Source: Pseudomonas sp. 6D_7.1_Bac1 (GTDB taxonomy: Bacteria > Pseudomonadota > Gammaproteobacteria > Pseudomonadales > Pseudomonadaceae). From it: a stretch of DNA of 64,000 bases. The notes under the pieces are model-generated. The model had not been told where the DNA came from and did no database searches. It saw only the letters and a list, made by a program, of their open reading frames with translations. Position numbers and translations under genes: made by a program. The first letter of the stretch is position 1. Each line of letters begins with the position of its first letter. Positions 41,124 to 50,165 of the stretch are shown here, piece by piece. The stretch is from NCBI RefSeq assembly GCF_025465945.1, contig NZ_JANLNW010000074.1, positions 1-64,000 on the forward strand. The letters are read 5' to 3'.

Positions 41124-41299
41124 GATTCTGTTGAAAAAGCTGCCTATGGTTTTGGCTCAGCAAAATGCCCCTCTGAGATTGAAATTTGGACGTGAAACAG
41201 TCGCTAACCGGATCAGATTTTGCGTTGCATCGTACAAAATGGATTTTTTCCAAGCTCAGCGCAGGCTAGCTTGCCCACTCGGACTTTTTCAACAGAATC
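41124..41299. mobile_element. MITE-like element with perfect 16-base terminal repeats
   Basis: GATTCTGTTGAAAAAG at 41124-41139 and its exact reverse complement at 41284-41299 bound 176 bases without an open frame that I can support. The terminal sequence resembles insertion-sequence ends found in Pseudomonas. No clear target duplication is seen. It lies between the last island gene and tRNA-Cys. Confidence 0.7.
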
Positions 41300-41397
41300 A
41301 GTTGACTACAACCTGTCATCACGCTGACCACAGGTGCTCCCATCGTTCGCAGTTGCGGAACACCACCCGAAAATTGCGGAACACTTCACTTTCCTGA

Positions 41398-41492
41398 AGG
41401 CAATAAAAAACCCCGTAACTCGTTGAGCTACGGGGTTTTCAAGAGTGGAGGCCGAGGTCGGAATCGAACCGGCGTAGGTGGATTTGCAATCC
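41398..41492 (-). repeat. Reference copy of the tRNA-Cys 3' end with terminator (attachment site)
   Basis: The intact locus whose sequence recurs at 33452-33546 (one difference) and, more diverged, at 26371-26459 and 23954-24042. It contains the tRNA-Cys terminator and the tRNA 3' half including the anticodon. Two TTGCGGAAC copies lie just beyond it at 41353 and 41374. Confidence 0.9.
41409..41437 (-). terminator. Terminator of tRNA-Cys
   Basis: AACCCCGTA and TACGGGGTT form the stem; on the minus strand it is followed by a T-rich tract (complement of 41401-41410). Confidence 0.85.
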
Positions 41493-41519
41493 ACTGCATA
41501 ACCATTTTGCTACTCGGCC
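41446..41519 (-). tRNA. tRNA-Cys (anticodon GCA)
   Basis: A 74-base tRNA with acceptor GGCCGAG / CTCGGCC, D arm, anticodon GCA (41485-41487) in GATTTGCAATC, T arm GGTTCGATTCC and encoded CCA. In E. coli the equivalent cysT stands between glyW and leuZ. The expected partner tRNA-Leu is 17.6 kb downstream, and no tRNA-Gly is seen upstream, where the catabolic region begins. Confidence 0.97.
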
Positions 41520-41841
41520 TCAAACGTCAGATGCCAGAAAAACAACATCAAACGCATACAAACTGGAGAAGGAAACTAGATCGCTATCTATTTCCAACCC
41601 TTTGATATCTAAAGGGTTTTTCTCGTTCCTGAATCAGGAATGGACGCAATTCTGGACGTGTTCGCAGGGCATGTCAAGGACAGGAAGAAAAATATTCTAA
41701 AGCACGCTATCGAGTGCCCCCCACAAACCGCAATAGGCGCTCTGTGCAACACGTCCACGTGGAGCCACTGGCAGGGACAGCACCATAACACGATCCGCGA
41801 CAGTGCTTCGGATCGGTTTGCGGCTACTGCCCCACCGTTGA
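41520..41841 (-). other. Leader and upstream region of tRNA-Cys
   Basis: About 320 bases. On the minus strand it holds a promoter (41649-41677) and a hairpin CCCTTTAGATATCAAAGGG (about 41600-41618). No tRNA-Gly or other gene is visible, although the E. coli order would place one here. The region probably marks the junction with the catabolic segment. Confidence 0.5.
41649..41677 (-). promoter_or_regulatory. Predicted sigma70 promoter of tRNA-Cys
   Basis: On the minus strand a consensus TTGACA (41677-41672), a 17-base spacer and CAGAAT (41654-41649). The tRNA starts about 130 bases further. Confidence 0.6.
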
Positions 41842-44274
41842 TTAACGCACTTTGCGCAACAGGAAATGTGACAGCGCAGGGATCAACACCAGTGCTCCTA
41901 CCATGTTCCAGATAAACATAAAGGTCAGCAGGATGCCCATGTCGGCCTGGAACTTGATCGGCGACCAGGCCCAGGTGATGACGCCCGCCGCCAGGGTGAT
42001 GCCGACCAAGGCCACCACCTTGCCGGTGAACGCCACGGCGTTCTTGTAGGCCTCGGTCAGTGACAGACCCGCACGCTGTTGCGCCAGTTGCACGCTCAGC
42101 AGGTACAACGCGTAGTCCACGCCAATCCCGACGCCCAGCGCGATCACCGGCAACGTGGCGACTTTCACGCCCATGCCCAGCCAGACCATCAGCGCTTCAC
42201 AGAGGATCGAGGTCAGCATCAGCGGCACGACGGCGACGACCACCGCGCGCCAGCTGCGGAAGGTGATGAAACACAGCACGATCACCGCGCCATACACATA
42301 CAGCAGCATGGTGTGGTTGGCTTCGCGCACGACGATGTTGGTCGCCGCTTCGATGCCGGCACTGCCGGCCGCCAGCATGAACTGACGGTCGGCGCTGCTG
42401 TGCTCACGGGCGAAGGTTTCGGCCACCTGCACCACATTGTCGAGGGTCTCGGCCTTGTGATCCGACAGGTAGGCCACGATCGGCATCATCGAGCAGTCGT
42501 TGTTGAACAGGTCGGGACTGCTGACCGAGGCCTGTTGCGCGCCGTAGTTCAATACGTTCTGGTTGCGGGCGATGGTCAGCCACTTGGGGTTACCTTCGTA
42601 GGAACCGGCGGTAATTTGTCGGACCGCGTTAACCAGCGACACGGTGGTTTGTACACCTGGTTGCTGCTGCAATAGCCAGCCCAGGCGATCAGCTTCCATC
42701 AGGGTTTCGTATTTCAGGCAGCCCTCGCTGGGGGTTTTGAGCATGATCGCGAACTGATCGCTGGACAGCGAATAGTTGGCGGTGATGTACGCGTTGTCGC
42801 GGTTGTATCGCGAATCCGCGCGCAGTTCCGGTGCGCCTGGGTCAAGGTCACCGATCTTCAGATGACTGCTGACCACAAGGCCGCCGACGGCGAGCAAGCC
42901 TGCGATGCTCACCGCCACGGTCGCCCAGCGCCGTTCGGTGAACTTGTCCAGGAAGCTCCAGACGGCGCCCATACCCTTGCCGCGCAGCTCTTCGTTTTCA
43001 GCACGCAAGCTACGCACCGCCGCCTTGCGGCTCACGCCCCAATAGGACAGCAGCACCGGCAGCAGCACCAGGTTGGTGAAAATCAACACCGCCACACCAA
43101 TGCTGGCGGTGATCGCCAGGTCCTGGATCACCGGGATATCGATCAGCATCAGCACCGCGAAGCCCACGGCGTCGGCCAGCAAGGCGGTAAGGCCCGCGAG
43201 AAACAGGCGGCGGAAGGTGTAGCGTGCGGCGACCAATTGGTGCGTACCGCGTCCGACGTCCTGCATGATCCCGTTCATTTTCTGCGCGCCGTGGGACACG
43301 CCGATGGCGAACACCAGGAATGGGACGAGGATCGAGAACGGGTCCAGGGCAAACCCGAACAGCGCCACCAGCCCGAGTTGCCAGACCACGGCGATCACCG
43401 AGCAGAGGATCACCAGGGCGGTACTGCGCACGCAGCGGGTAAAGTAAAAGATGATCGCCGTGGCGATCAGCGCCGCAGCACCGAAATACAGCATGACCTG
43501 CATCAGGCCATCGAGCAGATCACCGACCAGTTTGGCGAAACCGATCACCCGAATCTTGATCGGACCACTGCCCTCCTCCCCACTGACGCGTACGCTGCCT
43601 TCGAACTCGTACTTGTTGCGCAGCTTCTCTTCCAGGGTTTTCGAGAACTGGTGGTAGTCGATGCCTTGCCCCGTGACCGGGTCCTTCTCCAACAGTGGCA
43701 CGAAGATCATGCTCGATTTGAAGTTGTTGCCGATCAAGCTGCCGACAATCCCTGAGCGGGCGATGTTCTGGCGCAGCTGCTGCACGCTCTGGGCTGAGCC
43801 ATCATAGGAATCGGGCATCACCGGGCCGCCCTGGAAGCCCTCCTCGGTGACTTCGGTCCAGCGTACCGCCGGCGTCCACAGCGATTTCACCCAGGCACGG
43901 TCGACGCCTGGGGTCACGAACAGTTCGTCGTTGATCTCTTTCAAGGCTTCCAGGTACTGCGGGTCGAAAATATCGCCCTTGCTGCTTTCCACCACCACCC
44001 GCACCGCGTTGCCCAGGCCGCGCAACGACTGACGGTTTTCCAGGTAGTTTTTGATGAACGGCTGACTCTGGGGAATCATCTTTTCGAAGCTGGCATTGAG
44101 CGTCAGCCGGGTGCTCGCGAAGTAGCTCAGCGTGAGGGTGACCAGCAGGCAAGTCAGCACCACCAGCAGCCGGTTGTTGAAGATCAGGCGTTCCAGCAGG
44201 TTTCCGGAGCGGGCATCGAAGCCCTTGAGCTCGCGGATAACCGGCATTGTTTCGAGTTCGTAGTGACCCATCAT
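41842..44274 (-). CDS. MMPL/RND-family transporter, 810 aa
   Basis: Inner-membrane RND-type protein of the MMPL subfamily with two repeats, each a large periplasmic loop followed by a bundle of helices (about 235-420 and 640-805), for example FLVFAIGVSHGAQKMNGI and VIALGVGIGVDYALYLLSVQ. These transport lipids or hydrophobic compounds using the proton gradient. It is the last gene of a four-gene operon with DUF1302, DUF1329 and YCF48-like proteins, a set that recurs next to catabolic genes for hydrophobic substrates. Spacing to the upstream gene is 24 bases. AAGAGA precedes the start. Confidence 0.88.
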   Translation of the reverse strand: MMGHYELETMPVIRELKGFDARSGNLLERLIFNNRLLVVLTCLLVTLTLSYFASTRLTLNASFEKMIPQSQPFIKNYLENRQSLRGLGNAVRVVVESSKGDIFDPQYLEALKEINDELFVTPGVDRAWVKSLWTPAVRWTEVTEEGFQGGPVMPDSYDGSAQSVQQLRQNIARSGIVGSLIGNNFKSSMIFVPLLEKDPVTGQGIDYHQFSKTLEEKLRNKYEFEGSVRVSGEEGSGPIKIRVIGFAKLVGDLLDGLMQVMLYFGAAALIATAIIFYFTRCVRSTALVILCSVIAVVWQLGLVALFGFALDPFSILVPFLVFAIGVSHGAQKMNGIMQDVGRGTHQLVAARYTFRRLFLAGLTALLADAVGFAVLMLIDIPVIQDLAITASIGVAVLIFTNLVLLPVLLSYWGVSRKAAVRSLRAENEELRGKGMGAVWSFLDKFTERRWATVAVSIAGLLAVGGLVVSSHLKIGDLDPGAPELRADSRYNRDNAYITANYSLSSDQFAIMLKTPSEGCLKYETLMEADRLGWLLQQQPGVQTTVSLVNAVRQITAGSYEGNPKWLTIARNQNVLNYGAQQASVSSPDLFNNDCSMMPIVAYLSDHKAETLDNVVQVAETFAREHSSADRQFMLAAGSAGIEAATNIVVREANHTMLLYVYGAVIVLCFITFRSWRAVVVAVVPLMLTSILCEALMVWLGMGVKVATLPVIALGVGIGVDYALYLLSVQLAQQRAGLSLTEAYKNAVAFTGKVVALVGITLAAGVITWAWSPIKFQADMGILLTFMFIWNMVGALVLIPALSHFLLRKVR

Positions 44275-44298
44275 GGTGTTCTCTTGGTAATGCCGGAC

Positions 44299-45375
44299 TT
44301 ATTCGAGGGGCAACTGCCGCAGGCCGCGGGTACCTGCCAGCACCAGGGAACCGACAGCGGAGATCTGCGCGGCGGCCACCGGGGCCTGTGCGGTGTGCGG
44401 CTGGAGCTGAAAATTGGCGCCGTCATCAGCGCTGACCAGCACGTGGCCGGCCTGGCTGACCAGGATGATTCGCCCATCGGCGGTGACCGCGCTGGCCGTG
44501 ATGCTCAGCGCCAGACCGAGGTCGATCTTGTTCCAGCTCGCCCCGCCATCGACGCTGCGATAGACGTTGCCGCGCAGGCCAAAAACCAACGCTGCACCCG
44601 ACTTGCCGGTAATGCCAAAGAAGGTCCCGTTGTAGGGCGTCGGTGTGGCGTTGAATCGACCGCTTTCGCGGTTCAGCTTCATGACCAACCCTTGCTCACC
44701 GACGATGAACAGATCGTCACCGATCGGTCGCACCGCATAGAGGTTCAGTGCAGTCGGGTTATCTGTTCGGTCCAGCCACGGGGTCCAGTGACCGCCGCCA
44801 TCATCGGTACGGAAAATCAGATTGAATGCACCGACGATGTAGCCGACCCGATCGCTCTCAAACCAGACATCCAGAAAGGGCTTGTCGGCGCCCTCCTCGA
44901 TCATCCGTTGGGCGTCGACAACCCGCGCTTGCAGGTCCGGACTGTCCGGCTGTCTGGCGAGTTGGTTCTGGTAATACTCGAGCAAGAGCGGACCGACTTG
45001 ACGGCCATCCAGTTGGCGGCTCCAGGTCTGTCCAGCGTCCGTACTGTGCAGGACCACCCCGTCATGTCCGACGGCCCAGCCCTGTTGCGCAGAGGGGAAA
45101 TGCACCGCGACCAGGTCCGAGCTCACCGGCACTTGCGCCTGCTGCCAATGCTGACCGGTGTCGTCGGAATAGAGAATGTGGCCATGCTGGCCAACAGCGA
45201 CCAGGCGCTCACCGGTGCTGGCCAGTCCCGTCAGCAGACCTTTAGCGGCAAGTTCGCTGGGGGCCGCCGGGGTGTCCAGCACGTCGGCAAAATCCGCCGC
45301 CACCACAGGACGGGTAAACGGCAGTGCCAGCGCTGCCGCCAATGCGCAGAGCAGGATCCACTTGGAGATTGTCAT
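44299..45375 (-). CDS. YCF48/HCF136-like beta-propeller protein, 358 aa
   Basis: A cleavable signal peptide (MTISKWILLCALAAALALPF) precedes repeated blocks of the BNR/YCF48 beta-propeller: GQHGHILYSDDTGQHWQQAQ, GHDGVVLHSTDAGQTWSRQL, FNLIFRTDDGGGHWTPWLD, GNVYRSVDGGASWNKIDLG. Such proteins are named after a photosystem II assembly factor but occur in many non-photosynthetic bacteria next to RND transporters. Likely periplasmic; its role in the complex is unknown. Confidence 0.85.
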   Translation of the reverse strand: MTISKWILLCALAAALALPFTRPVVAADFADVLDTPAAPSELAAKGLLTGLASTGERLVAVGQHGHILYSDDTGQHWQQAQVPVSSDLVAVHFPSAQQGWAVGHDGVVLHSTDAGQTWSRQLDGRQVGPLLLEYYQNQLARQPDSPDLQARVVDAQRMIEEGADKPFLDVWFESDRVGYIVGAFNLIFRTDDGGGHWTPWLDRTDNPTALNLYAVRPIGDDLFIVGEQGLVMKLNRESGRFNATPTPYNGTFFGITGKSGAALVFGLRGNVYRSVDGGASWNKIDLGLALSITASAVTADGRIILVSQAGHVLVSADDGANFQLQPHTAQAPVAAAQISAVGSLVLAGTRGLRQLPLE

Positions 45376-45449
45376 TATTATTATCTCGGCTAAAAAACCA
45401 CCGGGGACTGAACGAGCGCCCCGGAGGTGAACAACTGCTTCAGACGCGG

Positions 45450-46814
45450 TTAGCGGACGCCGGTCCCGGCCAGTGACTCAGCTGACCACTGGGCCTTGGA
45501 CAGTGGGTCGATGTACTTCAGGCCGCCATAAGGCCCATAGAAACCATTGACGTTATAAGCGCCGGAGACCAGATCGTAGAGAATGTGGTTGATGCTTTCC
45601 GGAGCCTGCACATCGTAGCTGTAGGACAGGTGCGAGAAGCCGCCACGGTACAGCTGGCCACGACCGTCATATTCGTCGGAAGCCAGAGCGATCCAGCTGT
45701 CCTCGTCGAGGTAGAAGGTGCGCTTGCTGTAGATGTGGCGTTTGCCCGGTTTCAGCGTCGCCTCGACCACCCACACCCGGTGCAGCTCCCAACGCAGCAG
45801 ATCGGGGTTCACATGGTTGGCTGTCATCATATCGGCGGCCTCCTTGTGATAGCTCAGTTTGTAGGTGTTATAGGGGACGTACATTTCCTTCTTGCCGACC
45901 AGTTTGAAGTCGTAACGGTCCATGGCGCCGTTGAACAGGAACGCATCGTCATAGGTCGCGGCACCCACGGTACCCGGGTTCGGCGTGTCATAGGCCAGGT
46001 CCGGCGCCAGTTTCACCCGACGCTGCCCCGGCAGGTATTGCCAGGCGCGACGAGGCTGCTTCAGCGGGTTGACCGCGTCCATGAGCAGCAGCGCTTCACC
46101 GGCACGACGGGCCGGGCCGGTATAGGTCAGTTTGATCTTGTAGAACGGTTCATCGGCAGCGACCGGCCCCACGGGGCGCGTCGGGGCATAGAGCGGGTAT
46201 TCAATAAAAAATATGCCCGTGGAGCTCAACGACGCGGCGCCGGACGAGTCGACGTTCCACGAGTCGTACTTGTTGGTCATGGCCACGCCTTGATAGCGCA
46301 ACAAGTGGTTCCACATCGCCTCGTTACCGTCAGCCGGGATCGGGAACGGCACCCCCGGCAGGACATTTTCCAGTGCCAGGCCAGCGTCGGTGGTCTTGGC
46401 GGTCACTGCGTTTTTCGCGGTGTTGTCCAGCACGGTTTTGGGCAATGCGACACTGCGGTGAGTCGGGTACACGTCGAGGCGATAGGTCGGGTAACGATTG
46501 AGCAACGCCTGGGTGGTGGCAGTGAGTTTGTCTTTCTGTTCGGCGAGGTTCTTGGTGGTGATCACCAGGCGCGGTTTTTCAGCGCCGAACGGGTCTGGTC
46601 GAAACGAGTCGCCGGATTTGAACTCGGCCGGAATCGCGGTCAGGCCCCCGGTGTACGCAGGAATGCTGCCATCGGCATTGGCGGCTTTTTCAGCGCCGAC
46701 GGACGTCAGGCTGGTGCCCAGTTTTGCGGCCTGGTCGGCGGTGACCGCTGCGTGGGCGCTACCGACAACGGTCAACGCCAGGGCAGAGGCCAAAAGTGAT
46801 TTGACGAAATTCAT
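45450..46814 (-). CDS. DUF1329 family outer-membrane/periplasmic protein, 454 aa
   Basis: Signal peptide MNFVKSLLASALALTVVGSA followed by a large domain with the DUF1329 features (TSVGAEKAANADGSIPAYTG near the N-terminus; RRAWQYLPGQRRVKLAPDLA; YSKRTFYLDEDSWIALASDE). The DUF1329 fold is related to the LolA/LolB lipoprotein-carrier superfamily. It is 32 bases behind the DUF1302 gene, its usual partner. Likely involved in handling a hydrophobic substrate between membranes. Confidence 0.9.
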   Translation of the reverse strand: MNFVKSLLASALALTVVGSAHAAVTADQAAKLGTSLTSVGAEKAANADGSIPAYTGGLTAIPAEFKSGDSFRPDPFGAEKPRLVITTKNLAEQKDKLTATTQALLNRYPTYRLDVYPTHRSVALPKTVLDNTAKNAVTAKTTDAGLALENVLPGVPFPIPADGNEAMWNHLLRYQGVAMTNKYDSWNVDSSGAASLSSTGIFFIEYPLYAPTRPVGPVAADEPFYKIKLTYTGPARRAGEALLLMDAVNPLKQPRRAWQYLPGQRRVKLAPDLAYDTPNPGTVGAATYDDAFLFNGAMDRYDFKLVGKKEMYVPYNTYKLSYHKEAADMMTANHVNPDLLRWELHRVWVVEATLKPGKRHIYSKRTFYLDEDSWIALASDEYDGRGQLYRGGFSHLSYSYDVQAPESINHILYDLVSGAYNVNGFYGPYGGLKYIDPLSKAQWSAESLAGTGVR

Positions 46815-46846
46815 GAAATGTCTCCTGTTAACACACAGCTCTTGGC

Positions 46847-48646
46847 TCAGAGGGTGGTTTTGAAAGTGAGAGTGACCATGCCACGATCACTGAGCTGGGC
46901 CGGGACGCCAGCAAACGAGGTGATCTGACCGGGAACGCACTTGGTGCCCGAGATCGCCCCTTCATTAGGTGCACCGCAGGTGTCGAAGTCGCCAAAGTTT
47001 TCGACATACTTGAGGTCGAAGCGGTACTGGCTACGCACGTCCATGCCGACGCCAACCGAGTAGCTGCCCGTGCCCTGGTTACCCCCCAGTTGCACGGAAG
47101 ACTGGCCTTTGAGGCCGACGTTGTAGCTGACCGGCAAGTACATATCGATGCCGGGGAATACCTGGTACCAGGTCGGGGTAAAGTTCATCCCCATGATGTA
47201 GTTGTCTTTGGTGACTTTATCGATGCCGTTGTACCAGTCCTCCCCCTTGAACAGTTGCTGGTTATCCGTCACTGACAACCAGCGGCTGTAACCCAATTCC
47301 ACCAGCAGCGAAGCGGTGTCCCAGGCCGGCGTGGTGCCAAAGGTCGTCAGACCATTGAGCACCGCGTGCACGGTATTACCGCGAGCAACGCCGTTTTGGC
47401 CGTCAAAACTGCTGATGACACCTGGCTGCCCAGCCGCCGCCGGCGAAGGATTGACGGTGGCCGGAACGCTGGACAGCGGCATGTTCGTGCGGTAGTTCAC
47501 GTCGAGACCGACGCTGACCCCGGCAATGTTTTTCGCCAGGCTGATACCGTAGATATCGATGTCATCCACGTAAAACTGGTTGTAGCTGCCCGCGTTCCCC
47601 GAGATCAACTGCGGGATACCGACCGCAGTGGGTTGCAGGACCAGGTTGGGCAGAATGTCGGAGGTTTTGCGATAGTAGAAGCCCATAGTGCCGTCCAGCC
47701 ACTCAGGACTCCACTTGGCCATCAGACCGAAGTCGCCGCTTTGTTTCGGTGTGAAGGTATGGCCATTGTCGAGTCGCAGGAACTGATTCTGACCGACCGG
47801 CCCCGGCACACCGAAGAGTGGGTTGGCCCCGCCGATCAGCGAAAGATTGTGCCCGCCATTCTGGATGCCATCGTTAAAGCCCAGATAGGTACCGGAGTCC
47901 GGCACTCGCGCCGCATCCCAACCGAAAAAGTACTGTGCGCCCAGGGTCAGTTCGGGATTGACAGTCAAACTGGTGGACAACTGTTTACGCGGAATGAACA
48001 GCTCCTTGGCTTCGGTTCCGGGTACCGTCAGCGCCTTGGTCAGGTCCAGGCCCGCCTGGCCATAACTGTTGCCATGGGCGAAGGCCAAAATGGATTCACC
48101 CCAGTACACGTTGTGCTTGCCCAGCTTGCCGCTGAGCAACGATTCGTCGCCGATTTCGGTGCTGCCGAACACAAAGGCATCAAGGAACTCGGAAGACGGC
48201 CCGTTGTAGTAGCGGTCGACATAGCCGCTCTGGTGATTCGAGTCCGGCTTGCCATTGTTGAGCTGGTTGGTCGACGGGTTGTTGCTGCCGACATCGTCAT
48301 AGGCGTGGTCATACCAGCTGTTGGCGCTGATCCGAAAGCCCACCTTCTGCTTGAAGGCCACATCCAGTTCGGAGAGCACATCGACGCGCTCGGAGACCGG
48401 ACTGCCCACGGAGAAGTTGCGGTCGCCGTCGTTGTTGTTCCAGGCATTGGACAGCTTGGAGTTCGCGCCTTGTACCCGTTGGGCATAGTTGAGCTTCAAC
48501 GTGTTGTCGAAGCGCACCGACAGGTCCTCATTGCCCGTATTGACCTCAAAAGCGTAGACGGGGCTCATCCCTAGCCCGGCGAGAACCGCTGACGCCAGGA
48601 GCCCGCGTCGCAGATTTGGATGGCAGATCTTATTGTTGTTATTCAT
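46847..48646 (-). CDS. DUF1302 family outer-membrane protein, 599 aa
   Basis: A signal peptide (GLLASAVLAGLGMSPVYAFE) leads into a long strand-rich protein of the DUF1302 family: VNTGNEDLSVRFDNTLKLNY, SVGSPVSERVDVLSELDVAF, GESILAFAHGNSYGQAGLDL, and a C-terminal strand ending VTLTFKTTL. This is a predicted beta-barrel or barrel-like outer-membrane protein. First gene of the DUF1302-DUF1329-YCF48-RND operon; a ribosome-binding site is weak (AAGG at a wide distance). Confidence 0.9.
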   Translation of the reverse strand: MNNNNKICHPNLRRGLLASAVLAGLGMSPVYAFEVNTGNEDLSVRFDNTLKLNYAQRVQGANSKLSNAWNNNDGDRNFSVGSPVSERVDVLSELDVAFKQKVGFRISANSWYDHAYDDVGSNNPSTNQLNNGKPDSNHQSGYVDRYYNGPSSEFLDAFVFGSTEIGDESLLSGKLGKHNVYWGESILAFAHGNSYGQAGLDLTKALTVPGTEAKELFIPRKQLSTSLTVNPELTLGAQYFFGWDAARVPDSGTYLGFNDGIQNGGHNLSLIGGANPLFGVPGPVGQNQFLRLDNGHTFTPKQSGDFGLMAKWSPEWLDGTMGFYYRKTSDILPNLVLQPTAVGIPQLISGNAGSYNQFYVDDIDIYGISLAKNIAGVSVGLDVNYRTNMPLSSVPATVNPSPAAAGQPGVISSFDGQNGVARGNTVHAVLNGLTTFGTTPAWDTASLLVELGYSRWLSVTDNQQLFKGEDWYNGIDKVTKDNYIMGMNFTPTWYQVFPGIDMYLPVSYNVGLKGQSSVQLGGNQGTGSYSVGVGMDVRSQYRFDLKYVENFGDFDTCGAPNEGAISGTKCVPGQITSFAGVPAQLSDRGMVTLTFKTTL

Positions 48647-48840
48647 CTAGCGTGCTCGCCTTCTCTGATTCAAGAAAATGCGACTTGCCGGTGCGCTACT
48701 CAGCGGGGGCGCTGGCCGGATCGGTCGAGGCTGTTGTATCGCGAGCGGCCGGCAGGGTGCCGGTCAATTGGGCCAAATCGTCGGTCAGCGCAATGCGCCG
48801 AGAAAAACACACGGCCAGGCCGCGTAAGCCAAACCGAAAA

Positions 48841-48867
48841 ACCTCCCCAGGCCTGGCCTGGGGAGGT
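48841..48867 (-). terminator. Terminator after the AraC-type regulator gene
   Basis: ACCTCCCCAGG and CCTGGGGAGGT around a five-base loop, with T tracts beyond the stem on the minus strand (complement of GAAAAA). The 200 bases from here to the DUF1302 start contain no gene. Confidence 0.85.
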
Positions 48868-48893
48868 TGGTTATTGTCCGGGCTTTGGGTGAC

Positions 48894-49949
48894 TCAGAAT
48901 TGCTGGCGATAATCTGTCGGCGACAGCCCCGTCCAGCGCTTGAATGCGCGAGTGAAATTGCTGGTATCGCTGAAACCCAGCAGAAAGGTGATCTCGGTCA
49001 CCGGGCGCGACGCCTGGCTCAGGTAACTGCAAGCCAGCTCTTTGCGAGTGTCATCGAGCAGTTGCTGGAAATGCGTGCCCCGCTGAGACAACTTGAGCTG
49101 CAACTTGGTGGGGCTCATGCACAAGGCGCTGGCGACCTTGTCTCGGGTGCAATCACCGTCGGGGAGAAACTCGATGATCTTCTGGGTCACGCCGGTAATC
49201 ACATCGCTCTTGTCCAGCCGTGCCAGGTAACCGATGACGATGTTGTCGTTGACCTGGGCCAGTTCCGGACAAGAGCCGGTCAACGGCTGCACCAGGTCGG
49301 CCTTGTCGAAAACCAGCAACCCGCCCACCTTGGAAAAAATCACCGGGCAACGAAACAAGGCCTCATACGGTTGAGCACCTTCGCGTGGCATGGGGTGCTG
49401 CATCTCCAGTCGCACTGGAGCCAATTGCTGCTTGTACAGCAAGCGCATGGTGAGGATCAGAAAGCCGAAAAAAGCGTCTTCGGTCTCGCCACTGAACGCG
49501 GCCAGATAATCGAGGCGCAACAGAATCTGTTGATCGGCCTCGATGACGCTGATCTTGGCCAACTGCGAAACCAGGCGAAAATAACGCTCCAGGCGCCGGC
49601 AAAAATCCATCAGGGTGCCACTGGCCGCCAGGGAATAGCCCAGCGCATGCAGGTGCGTCAGGTGAATGAACTTGGCTACCTTCAGTCCGAAATACGGGTT
49701 GTTGGTCACATCGACGCAGGTACGGAACAAGCGCGTCATGGTGACGGCAGGCAAGCGAGTCATGGGGTCGGTGGACACATCTGTCGGGATGCCCAAAGAC
49801 TCGAAGATCCGCTTGCTGTCGACGCCACTGGCCTCCAGCGCCCGGGCAATGGCCACGGTGTAGCTGCCAATGGTGGTGAGCTGCAAGGCAGCGATGTGCG
49901 ACGCGCTGTCGACACCAGTGCCAGGCGCATTCTTGTTCGATCCGGACAT
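48894..49949 (-). CDS. AraC-family regulator with arabinose-binding-type N-domain, 351 aa
   Basis: N-terminal sensor (about 20-210: VAIARALEASGVDSKRIFES, NPYFGLKVAKFIHLTHLHAL) of the type found in OruR/ArgR-like Pseudomonas regulators, then a C-terminal double HTH (about 250-350: DKVASALCMSPTKLQLKLSQ, ITFLLGFSDTSNFTRAFKRW). It lies between the DUF1302 operon (same strand) and the divergent GMC oxidoreductase, so it is the likely inducer-responsive regulator of one or both. The ligand is presumably the substrate or an intermediate. Confidence 0.9.
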   Translation of the reverse strand: MSGSNKNAPGTGVDSASHIAALQLTTIGSYTVAIARALEASGVDSKRIFESLGIPTDVSTDPMTRLPAVTMTRLFRTCVDVTNNPYFGLKVAKFIHLTHLHALGYSLAASGTLMDFCRRLERYFRLVSQLAKISVIEADQQILLRLDYLAAFSGETEDAFFGFLILTMRLLYKQQLAPVRLEMQHPMPREGAQPYEALFRCPVIFSKVGGLLVFDKADLVQPLTGSCPELAQVNDNIVIGYLARLDKSDVITGVTQKIIEFLPDGDCTRDKVASALCMSPTKLQLKLSQRGTHFQQLLDDTRKELACSYLSQASRPVTEITFLLGFSDTSNFTRAFKRWTGLSPTDYRQQF

Positions 49950-50165
49950 TGGCCTGCCTGTCGATGATAGGTACGCCGATACTCACCTCCGTATGCCAAG
50001 CGGTCAATGGGAGCACCGTGTTTTTCCCAAAGCTGGCAGGATCGTCACCTGTTCCGCTGACCGCAAATATGACGCTAGAGACCAGTACGTTTGCAGCCCT
50101 TCTGCTCACAATCAACGCGTCCTGCCTGACAAGCCTCGGCGTCGAATAATAAAAGAGAAGAATGC

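Noticed and set aside
41131..41397. Plus-strand open frame of 88 codons
   Set aside because: Lies in the MITE-like element and the attachment arm repeats.
45585..46799. Long open frame antisense to the DUF1329 gene
   Set aside because: It is the mirror of a recognisable gene in GC-rich DNA, with low-complexity composition and no ribosome-binding site. The same holds for 47366-48574, 53799-55073 and 57599-58843 on the plus strand.
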